DNA of 64,000 nucleotides from SZUA-430 sp040080835 (GTDB lineage Bacteria; Pseudomonadota; Alphaproteobacteria; Micropepsales; Micropepsaceae): assembly GCA_040080835.1 (NCBI GenBank), contig JBEBHP010000005.1:124001-188000 (forward strand), written 5' to 3'. A program made the translations under genes and the position numbers. The notes below the pieces were generated by a model. It searched no databases. It was not told the DNA's origin and saw nothing but the letters and a program-made list of their open reading frames with translations. Positions 57,342-64,000 of the stretch are shown in pieces (the stretch's first letter is position 1; the number at the start of each line of letters is the position of its first letter).

Positions 57342-60300
57342 ATGGCCAATGTCAAATCTGTCAGCGGGAAAGCTGCGCTCAGCGCATTTTCGACTGCGCT
57401 CATCGCTTCCGCGTCATTTGTTGCTTTGGGGACGACGCCCGCGGAGGCCGCAACGTGTTCCGCCACGAGCCAAGCTACATATGACGCCTGCATGGCTTCG
57501 GCGGCGCCAGGCGACACAGTGCTTATTTCGGGAACCTCGGTCGTTCAAGACGTGACGCCGACCAACGCGATCACAATCCAGGTGTCGTCGACAGGAGTAC
57601 TGGGAGATGGTGCGGGCACTTTCGGCGCAGGTACGTCGCGTCTTGTGATTGATGCTGGCGGTGCAGCGTCAACGCTGGGCGTCGACACCTTTGCGTCCCT
57701 GAGTGGAGCCGGCACACTGACAACTCCGAGCTTGAGCGCTGTTGTTTTCGGCGATGGCACGAACACCGCGTTCTCCGGCACTTGGGTAGCACCTGATCTG
57801 AATACCGCGCTGGTAAAGCAGGGCGCGGGCGCGTTGACGATCAACGGAATGCAGGCGGCCAACGGAGATTTCCTTGAGGTCACCGGTTCAATCCTTCAAA
57901 GCGCTGGCACATCGAACATCAAGTCGATTGCGGTCGGCACCGGTACGGGAAACTCTGCCAGTATGACGGTGTCTGGCGGCACGCTGAACTTTACCGGAAC
58001 CGGGCTTGTGGGCTTCCCTTGCTCCTCGCAGTGTCCAGCCCTTCGGATCGGTGATTTCGCAGGCACTGGTTTACTGACACAGACAGCTGGCACAATCGTG
58101 ATCGGCGCAGCAAACGTTGCTGGCAGCATGAACATTGGCAACCAGGGTGGCAGCGGTACATACACCATGTCGGGCGGCGTCTTGCAGCTTGGCGTATTTG
58201 GAGACGTGAATTCAGCAGGTCTCTATGGCATTGGGCGACAAGAAACCGCCAACCCTGCTTTCGCCAATAGCATTGGTGTATTCAATGTCAGTGGCACAGC
58301 TCTCGTTGATGTTCAGGCAGGTGAGCTAATCAACGGAGATCGAGTCGCGGGCGGCGCCGTGGGCGCCATTACATCAAGCACGGTCAACCAGTCTGGTGGA
58401 ACCGTTCGCGTTCGCAACGGCGCCAACCTCTGGCTGTCCGGTGCCGACAATGCCGGCGCGGTTGACAGCATCTACAACCTCACCGGAGGTACAATTGAGA
58501 TCGGAGATGGGCGACTGAAAGACAATTATCTGCCCGGCGCCACCTACCAGTTCAACCTCGGGAACGGAACCATCAAGGTCATCGACAGCGCGCTGGTTAC
58601 AAGCGTGCATGCAACGCTAACCGGTGCAACCGCCACCACCGGCGTCAAGATCGACACCAATGGACTTGGAGCCACGCTTAACGGGAATATCGACGGATCG
58701 GGATGGCTTGTGAAGACCGGTGCTGGCACGCTTAACCTGGGTGGTGCGAACACTTACACAGGTGGCACGGCATTCAACGGAGGTACAGTGTTTGTTGACG
58801 CCGCTGCGGACCTTGGAGCGGCGTCGTCCGGGATATCATTCAACGGGGGCACGTTGCAGCTCGGTGCCAGCTTCTTTTTAAATTTGAAACCCAGCATTGT
58901 AATGGCAGGCGCGGGCACCGTTGACACCAACGGTTTCAGCGAACAGTTTTTTGCGAGCATTAGTGGATCGGGCACGTTTACCAAAACTGGTGCAGGCGTC
59001 CTTTTCCTGTCGGGGAGTGGTGCCACACACACGGGCGCAGTGAACGTCAGTGCCGGGAACCTTGCGACAAACAACGCCAATGCGATTGGCGACCAAAGCG
59101 CAGTAACAGTTGCGGCGGGCGCAATTTTCCAAATTGGCGCTCCTGGTCCATTTACGGAAACGATCGGCTCGCTTTCCGGTGCTGGCCAGACGGACATCGC
59201 CTTCGGCAGCACATTGATCACCGGCGCCAACAACGCGTCAACCACGTATACTGGATCCCTGACCGGAGGCGGCGGCGTTGGCAATCTAACCAAAGTCGGC
59301 ACCGGCAAATTCAGCATTGGCAGCACGCTCTATACCGGCCTGACAACGGTCAGCGCAGGTGAATTGAACCAGAACGGCACATTGGCTGACAGCCTGTTGA
59401 TTGCTGCCGGTGCACGCTATTCCGGCAACGCAACGGTCAGCGGCAACGTCACCAACAATGGTGCCATCAATCCTGGCAACTCCCCGGGCACCGTCGCAAT
59501 CGTTGGCAACTATGTTGCGGGCGCTGGTGCAGTCTTCAACATGGAAGTCCAATTCAACAATGCCGGTGCTCCAGTGAACGGCACCACGCACGACTTCGTG
59601 TCGATCGGCGGCTCTGCGACAGGTGCAACGACCCTGATCAACGTCGTCCCGTTCGCTCCGTCTGGTGGCGCGGCTGCGACGACTGGCAATGGCGTTGAAC
59701 TGGTGCGGGTGGCCGGTGCGACTGGCGCAGGGCAATTCGCCCTATCGGCTCCGGTTTTCGTCGGCGCCTATGAGTATACGCTCAATTACTTGCCAAACTA
59801 CTCGGCCGCGCTTGACGGTTACTTCCTGCAATCGCGTCTGGGCGAAGGACTGTTTGCCGACGCCGCCATGTTCTCGGCAAGTCAGGCCCTCGCATCGAGC
59901 TGTTTCCGTGGCACGGATGAACTTGTCGGTGATGGTTCGCGTTCATCGGTTGGACGAAGCTGGGCCAAAGTCACGACGGGCAATCGAAGCACTGGCGCTG
60001 ACACCGGCATCGATACCGATCAGGACTACACCTGCGGTTCGGGTGGCATCGACCTTCGCGTTGCCGACAACGTCCGCGTGGGAATGTCGGGCGGCTACGG
60101 CAAGACGAATGTTGATGTGACGACACCTGCCGGTCTGGGCAAGCTCGACGGCGACGGCGGCATGATCCAGGGATTCATGGGTTATGTGCATGACAACATG
60201 TTTGCCAACCTCTCGGTCGGCTACGGCAACGTCAACTGGACCTTCAGCGGTCCGGTCGGCGCTGACAAGGACGCAGGGACCGCCGGCGTGATTGGTTCGC

Positions 60301-60713
60301 TCCAGGCTGGCATGCTCTGGCCGATGGGAGACTGGAGACTGGGCGCCATGGCCGAACTCGACTACGACAACATGAATTGCTCGGGCGGTTGCATGCTGGC
60401 AGGTACGGTCGAAGACATCGCCAGCTGGTCCGGCAAAGCATCGCTCCGCCTTGACGGCAAGATTGCTGACGGCATGTTGCTGCCGTTTGTGGCGGTCTCG
60501 TTCTCCGACAGTCTGGATGGCGCTAACACCGTGAGAAATGGCTCCGCGTCGCTTACGACGGAAACCAACTCTTCCATTTTCAACGCCAAGGCGGGCCTCA
60601 CGGCAATGGTTGGCGAAGAGACGGCGGTATTCATCAACGGTGGAATCACGGAGGGAATGTCCAACGACGTTTCTGGCGCCGAAGGCTCGGCAGGCATGAA
60701 GATATTCTGGTAG
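57342..60713 (+). CDS. Autotransporter with PATR-type passenger repeats
   Basis: 1123-aa type Va secreted outer-membrane protein. Signal peptide ~1-36 (SFVALGTTPAEA). The passenger is a Gly/Thr/Ser-rich beta-helix containing passenger-associated repeats of the form G-S-G-x-L-x-K-T-G-x-G-x-L at ~451, ~542 and ~645, the last followed by GELNQNGTLADSLLIA. The C-terminal beta-barrel is ~860-1123 and ends GMKIFW with a terminal aromatic. Only a few cysteines are present, e.g. in FPCSSQCPAL and NCSGGCMLAG. Ligand unknown; likely an adhesin. Flanked by tRNA-Gly and a partial tRNA copy. Confidence 0.92.
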   Translation: MANVKSVSGKAALSAFSTALIASASFVALGTTPAEAATCSATSQATYDACMASAAPGDTVLISGTSVVQDVTPTNAITIQVSSTGVLGDGAGTFGAGTSRLVIDAGGAASTLGVDTFASLSGAGTLTTPSLSAVVFGDGTNTAFSGTWVAPDLNTALVKQGAGALTINGMQAANGDFLEVTGSILQSAGTSNIKSIAVGTGTGNSASMTVSGGTLNFTGTGLVGFPCSSQCPALRIGDFAGTGLLTQTAGTIVIGAANVAGSMNIGNQGGSGTYTMSGGVLQLGVFGDVNSAGLYGIGRQETANPAFANSIGVFNVSGTALVDVQAGELINGDRVAGGAVGAITSSTVNQSGGTVRVRNGANLWLSGADNAGAVDSIYNLTGGTIEIGDGRLKDNYLPGATYQFNLGNGTIKVIDSALVTSVHATLTGATATTGVKIDTNGLGATLNGNIDGSGWLVKTGAGTLNLGGANTYTGGTAFNGGTVFVDAAADLGAASSGISFNGGTLQLGASFFLNLKPSIVMAGAGTVDTNGFSEQFFASISGSGTFTKTGAGVLFLSGSGATHTGAVNVSAGNLATNNANAIGDQSAVTVAAGAIFQIGAPGPFTETIGSLSGAGQTDIAFGSTLITGANNASTTYTGSLTGGGGVGNLTKVGTGKFSIGSTLYTGLTTVSAGELNQNGTLADSLLIAAGARYSGNATVSGNVTNNGAINPGNSPGTVAIVGNYVAGAGAVFNMEVQFNNAGAPVNGTTHDFVSIGGSATGATTLINVVPFAPSGGAAATTGNGVELVRVAGATGAGQFALSAPVFVGAYEYTLNYLPNYSAALDGYFLQSRLGEGLFADAAMFSASQALASSCFRGTDELVGDGSRSSVGRSWAKVTTGNRSTGADTGIDTDQDYTCGSGGIDLRVADNVRVGMSGGYGKTNVDVTTPAGLGKLDGDGGMIQGFMGYVHDNMFANLSVGYGNVNWTFSGPVGADKDAGTAGVIGSLQAGMLWPMGDWRLGAMAELDYDNMNCSGGCMLAGTVEDIASWSGKASLRLDGKIADGMLLPFVAVSFSDSLDGANTVRNGSASLTTETNSSIFNAKAGLTAMVGEETAVFINGGITEGMSNDVSGAEGSAGMKIFW

Positions 60714-61083
60714 AGGAATTCCGGATACGGGAGTTGCACAGAGGGAAATCGGGCACAACGAATGGTTCTGAATTCTCGTGACCTGAGTGGTGACCGATTT
60801 CCGCAAAGCGTCTTTTCTTCAGGCACTTGTGCTTGTCACCTGTACGCTTTCTGACGGATCGCCACCTGTTGAGACAAACGAGCCGACTTCTTTGCAGAAT
60901 TTTCCCAAGCTTGCGACGACGATTCGATTCCTTTCACCTGCTCCAATCCTGGCAATTTGTGATCATTCGTCTTAAAGGCGGCTGGCAAACACCACGGTCG
61001 CTCAATTACTCTGCGCCCGGCATTTAACGTCCAATGCTTGATCGTGCGTCTGACTTTGCGCAGGCGACCTGGAGGATTTCGCC
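60714..61083 (+). other. Region after the autotransporter with tRNA remnant
   Basis: 370 bp with no convincing gene; short frames here are chance readings through the tRNA remnant. The only recognised content is the partial tRNA-Gly copy at 60894-60946. No strong terminator was found after the autotransporter. Confidence 0.6.
60894..60946 (+). pseudogene. Degenerate partial tRNA-Gly
   Basis: 53 bp aligned without gaps to 56949-57001 at 46 of 53 identical bases, covering anticodon arm, T arm and CCA. The 5' third is absent, so it cannot fold as a tRNA. Mismatches fall in the anticodon stem, the variable region and the acceptor strand. Confidence 0.85.
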
Positions 61084-61521
61084 ATGAGAATCTTGCCGCC
61101 CGTCGCCTTGTTGGTCAGCATCCTTGTGCAGGTCGCGGGGATCGCTTCGCTGTGGCCAATCACACCTTCGGGTTATGAATTGGCAGTGGGGGCCGTTTGC
61201 GCCATCACTGGATTGATTCTGGCGCCCTGGGGTGCAAATCTATTCACCCGTGTCGGTACGGGACTGGTGCCATTCACACCCGCCACGAAACTCGTTGTGA
61301 CAGGTCCATTCCGGCTTACCCGCAATCCGATGTATGTCGGCTTCATATTGTTCTCGGCCGGCGTCGCGATTGCCTCGGGCGTGCACGTGAATCTCATCAG
61401 TCCATTGTTGTTGGCAATTTGGCTTCACTACTCGTATGTGTTGCCTGAAGAGCGTTTCATGCGCGAAAGATTTGGAGCAGACTACGACGAATATTGTCGC
61501 AAAATTCCGCGCTGGCTGTGA
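61084..61521 (+). CDS. Isoprenylcysteine/phospholipid methyltransferase-like membrane protein
   Basis: 145-aa membrane protein with three to four TM helices of the ICMT/PEMT type. The SAM-binding region is VVTGPFRLTRNPMYVGFIL, and the C-terminal EERFMRERFGADYDEYCRKIPRW is the conserved family end. Substrate unknown; such bacterial members methylate lipids or small molecules. RBS GGAGGA before ATG 61084. The next gene follows after 36 bp. Confidence 0.88.
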   Translation: MRILPPVALLVSILVQVAGIASLWPITPSGYELAVGAVCAITGLILAPWGANLFTRVGTGLVPFTPATKLVVTGPFRLTRNPMYVGFILFSAGVAIASGVHVNLISPLLLAIWLHYSYVLPEERFMRERFGADYDEYCRKIPRWL

Positions 61522-61557
61522 GAGTACAATTTCCGCACTCATTCGGCACGAGCATTC

Positions 61558-62094
61558 ATGAAACATGTTGATGTGCTGACATTCTGGTTTCAAGAGACTG
61601 CGGGCACCCAGCATTTCGCCAAGGACACGGTGTTCGATGCGCGCGTGAAGGAGCGGTTCCTTGAGACATATTGCGCGATTGTTCGAGGAGAAGTGAGTTC
61701 CTGGCGGGACACGCCTCAGGGGCGGCTTGCCGAGATCATCGTGCTTGATCAATTTGCGCGGAACATGTTTCGCAATCAAGCCCAAGCGTTTTTGTATGAC
61801 CCGCTTGCACTCGCGCTTGCGCAGGAAGCCATTCGTACGGGCGATGACCTGAAGCTTGATGTTCAGCAGCGTGCCTTTGTTTACATGCCATTCATGCACA
61901 GCGAATCCGCCAAGGTGCATGCTGAAGCGATGCCTCTGTTCGTTCGGCTGGGGGAAGCACAAACGCTGAAATATGAGCAGGCACACAAGGCCATCATCGA
62001 CCGGTTCGGTCGCTATCCGCATCGAAATCAAGTGCTGGGTCGATTGTCGACTGAAGAAGAAATTGAGTTCATCCGCGAGAACAAGGGGTTTTAG
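61558..62094 (+). CDS. DUF924 family protein
   Basis: 178-aa all-helical protein with TPR-like fold. Signature segments are VLTFWFQETA at the N-terminus, IIVLDQFARNMFRNQAQAF, FVYMPFMHSESAKVH and FGRYPHRNQVLGRLSTEEE. Full length for the family; biochemical role unknown. Probably co-transcribed with the methyltransferase-like gene upstream. Confidence 0.9.
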   Translation: MKHVDVLTFWFQETAGTQHFAKDTVFDARVKERFLETYCAIVRGEVSSWRDTPQGRLAEIIVLDQFARNMFRNQAQAFLYDPLALALAQEAIRTGDDLKLDVQQRAFVYMPFMHSESAKVHAEAMPLFVRLGEAQTLKYEQAHKAIIDRFGRYPHRNQVLGRLSTEEEIEFIRENKGF

Positions 62095-62137
62095 CCTCCC
62101 GACAGGTGGTGCTTCCTCCGCAATGTCTTGCCTACCT

Positions 62138-63628
62138 TCAGTTTTCGTACGCTTCCCGACGATAGCGCAGGGTTTGTCCTGCACCGGCGTTGGCGTTGGT
62201 GCCATTCGTGAAGGCGATCCTGCCATTGACGATGACCAGGTCGATGCCATTGGGGTACTGCTTGGGATCGTCGTAGGTGGCGGTGTCGGTGACTGTTGCG
62301 GGGTCGAAGAGCACGAGATCGGCGTGGTAGCCCTCAGTGACGCGTCCACGCTCCTTAATGCCGAAGGTGTCGGCCGAGATTGAAGTCATGCGCGCCACTG
62401 CGTCCTCGAGGCCAAGAACGTGACGCTTGCGGACATATTCCGACAGAATGCGCGGGAAGGTGCCAAAGAGGCGAGGGTGGGGCTTGCCGCGCAGGTCGGG
62501 TATACCGTCCGAGCCTATCATCATGTCGCGGTAGCGCAGGTTGGTTTCGATATCCGCCTCGTCGATGATGAAATGGATGCAGATCGTCTTTTCGCCACCC
62601 GGAGCCGTCAGTATGTTGCGGACGAGATCGGTGATGTCCTCACCGCGTTCGCGCGCGATGTCGACCAGCATGCGGCCTTCGAATTCTCGAAAGGCGGGGC
62701 AGTTGGCGATGCGGATCAGTTCGGCAAAGTCGCGGTCGATCGATTTCAGATTGAAGTACTCAATCATGCGGCCGCTGCCGGCGGTGTAGGGATAGACATC
62801 GAGCGTCACGCGCTGACCGCTTTTTCTTGCCTCATCCACGACGGCCAGTGACTGGCGTACCTTGCCCCAGTTACGCTTGCCTGCCGATTTGTGATGCGAA
62901 ATGTGGGCGTGCAGGCCGGCTTCGCGGCCGATGGTCAAGGTTTCCTCGACGGCCTCGAGCAGGCGATCATTCTCGTTGCGCATGTGCGTGGCGTAAAGGC
63001 CCTGGTAGGGTGCTGCGGCGCGAGCCAGTTCGATCACTTCGTCGGTTTTGCTCCAGCGGCCCGGCCGATAGATGAGGCCGGTCGAAAATCCACAGGCGCC
63101 TTGTTCCATTGCCTCCTCGACCTTGGCGCGCATGCGGACAAGTTCATCGGGAGTTGGTGCGCGCTCTTCCATGCCCATGACGGTGGCCCGTACCGTGTTG
63201 TGGCCCACGAGTATAAGCGCATTGATCGAAGGGCGGGCGGCCAGGACTGCATCGAAGTAGCTCTCGAGGTCATCGATGTCGCCGCTGACCCCGGCAAGGA
63301 TTCCACCGCTCGCCGCACTGGCGTCGCCGCCGGGAATGCCCGGGATTGCACTGAAGCCGCAATTGCCACAGACGCAGGTGGTCACGCCTTGTGCCAGCTT
63401 GAAGCTCATGTCGGGATGTCGAAGGAAGGCGCCGTCGTCGTGGGTGTGCACGTCGATGAAGCCGGGGGCGAGTGTAAGGCCCCTGGCGTCGATCTCATTC
63501 TTCGCCGTGTTGCGCGTCTGGCCAACGGCGCTGATGCGACCAGCTTCAATTTCGACGTCACCCTCAAAGGACCTGGCACCCGTGCCATCGACGATACTGG
63601 CATTCCTGATGATGAGATCTGCCGTCAT
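62138..63628 (-). CDS. N-acyl-D-amino-acid deacylase (amidohydrolase superfamily)
   Basis: 496-aa zinc amidohydrolase of the D-aminoacylase type, which hydrolyses N-acyl-D-amino acids. Metal-ligand HxH is in GFIDVHTHDDGAFLRH. Further segments are VCGNCGFSAIPG, FSTGLIYRPGRW, ATHMRNE and HISHHKSAGKRNWG, with a C-terminal catalytic Asp region (MIGSDGIPDLRG). It ends in the usual RISVGQ/NPEADLVLFDPATVTD-like small beta domain. Located 27 bp downstream of a GMC oxidoreductase gene, which suggests a shared catabolic role. Confidence 0.9.
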   Translation of the reverse strand: MTADLIIRNASIVDGTGARSFEGDVEIEAGRISAVGQTRNTAKNEIDARGLTLAPGFIDVHTHDDGAFLRHPDMSFKLAQGVTTCVCGNCGFSAIPGIPGGDASAASGGILAGVSGDIDDLESYFDAVLAARPSINALILVGHNTVRATVMGMEERAPTPDELVRMRAKVEEAMEQGACGFSTGLIYRPGRWSKTDEVIELARAAAPYQGLYATHMRNENDRLLEAVEETLTIGREAGLHAHISHHKSAGKRNWGKVRQSLAVVDEARKSGQRVTLDVYPYTAGSGRMIEYFNLKSIDRDFAELIRIANCPAFREFEGRMLVDIARERGEDITDLVRNILTAPGGEKTICIHFIIDEADIETNLRYRDMMIGSDGIPDLRGKPHPRLFGTFPRILSEYVRKRHVLGLEDAVARMTSISADTFGIKERGRVTEGYHADLVLFDPATVTDTATYDDPKQYPNGIDLVIVNGRIAFTNGTNANAGAGQTLRYRREAYEN

Positions 63629-63655
63629 TGAAACGCGCCTTTTTGAATTTGAAAT

Positions 63656-64000
63656 CTAGAAGCCATAAAGCGCTGGCCGCGTGCGCAGCCATTCGCCGAT
63701 CTTCTCGCCAATCATGATGGCGGTGAGATTGGTGTTGGCGCGCGGGACGACCGGCATGATCGACGCATCCGCCACGACGAGGCCTTCGAGCGTCTCGCAT
63801 TGGCCATACTGATTGACGACCGCCAGTGGATCGCTAGCGAGTCCCATTTTTGCCGTGCCGCAAGGATGGTAGCCACTGCCGGAAAAGCGGCGACAAAGTC
63901 CAACCAGTTCTTCATCACTCGGGTTGCCGCGGGGAAAAACGATGGCCTCGGCGAGGTCCGAGACCGGCTTCGTCCTCGCTAAAGTGAGGGCGTCCCGGTA
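63656..64000 (-). CDS. GMC-family oxidoreductase, N-terminal part outside window
   Basis: C-terminal 114 residues of a flavin (GMC) alcohol/choline-type dehydrogenase; the gene enters from the right edge. The conserved C-terminal block is GYHPCGTAKMG (with the catalytic His region), then VVADASIMPVVPRANTNLTAIMIGEKIG, which contains the second active-site Asn. Nothing can be said of the substrate. Upstream partner of the N-acyl-D-amino-acid deacylase on the same strand. Confidence 0.9.
   Translation of the reverse strand, partial: YRDALTLARTKPVSDLAEAIVFPRGNPSDEELVGLCRRFSGSGYHPCGTAKMGLASDPLAVVNQYGQCETLEGLVVADASIMPVVPRANTNLTAIMIGEKIGEWLRTRPALYGF

Noticed and set aside
1..64000. CRISPR arrays, insertion sequences, prophage or toxin-antitoxin genes
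   Set aside because: No repeat-spacer pattern, transposase, integrase, phage structural gene or recognisable toxin-antitoxin pair was found.

Overview
The window is a stretch of alphaproteobacterial chromosome of moderately high GC. The assignment rests on GcrA and MmcB (families confined largely to Alphaproteobacteria), a RegB/RegA redox pair, a SAM-II riboswitch ahead of metZ, a two-domain dCTP deaminase and the order mutM, enoyl-CoA hydratase, rpsT, dnaA, dnaN, recF, gyrB. Genus cannot be fixed from the sequence alone. Nearly everything looks like core, vertically inherited genes. No insertion sequence, prophage, integrase, CRISPR array or plasmid gene was seen.

Layout. 1-5.2 kb (minus): cysK (cut by the window edge), an Rrf2 regulator, dut, coaBC, then ubiB and ubiE. 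5.2-15.4 kb (plus): mutM, enoyl-CoA hydratase, rpsT, an 870-bp non-coding region, dnaA, dnaN, recF, gyrB, nitroreductase. 15.4-23.5 kb: TerB-like protein, a large RND/MMPL exporter, a ferritin-like diiron protein under a promoter overlaid by twin palindromes, mmcB, regA, regB, an ankyrin protein. 23.7-27.5 kb: a class A penicillin-binding protein, a YgjP-type metallopeptidase, a VOC protein, a HAD protein. 27.7-33.9 kb: sdhCDA and sdhB, separated by an M1 aminopeptidase lipoprotein on the opposite strand. 33.9-38.1 kb: bioB-bioA and bioF-bioD, transcribed divergently. 38.1-45.5 kb: an L,D-transpeptidase, a secreted cyanovirin-like/crystallin-like protein, a dienelactone hydrolase, then a phosphate-signalling set (an MFS-PhoR fusion kinase, phoU, phoB) and gcrA. 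45.7-52.9 kb: argD-argF-hslO, argE, folE, apaG, an OsmC protein, and metZ under a SAM-II riboswitch. 53-56.7 kb: dCTP deaminase, a four-helix DMT protein, a radical SAM protein, a TerC protein. 56.9-61 kb: tRNA-Gly(CCC), a large autotransporter, and a decayed copy of the tRNA 3' part. 61-64 kb: a methyltransferase-like membrane protein, a DUF924 protein, an N-acyl-D-amino-acid deacylase and a GMC oxidoreductase cut by the window end.

How the parts work together. The window concentrates replication control (DnaA, DnaN, GyrB, RecF) and cell-cycle control (GcrA). dnaA and gcrA share a 12-bp upstream word containing a CtrA-type half site. Biotin, arginine, methionine, ubiquinone, coenzyme A and folate genes mark a free-living biosynthetic lifestyle. 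RegBA and succinate dehydrogenase point to respiratory redox control.

The most unusual items are: the single open reading frame joining a complete MFS transporter to a PhoR-type kinase next to phoU and phoB, with no pst genes beside it; the SAM-II aptamer followed by an intrinsic terminator abutting the Shine-Dalgarno sequence and an alternative hairpin; the tRNA-Gly fragment on the far side of the autotransporter; the twin operators before the diiron gene; and the split sdh locus.
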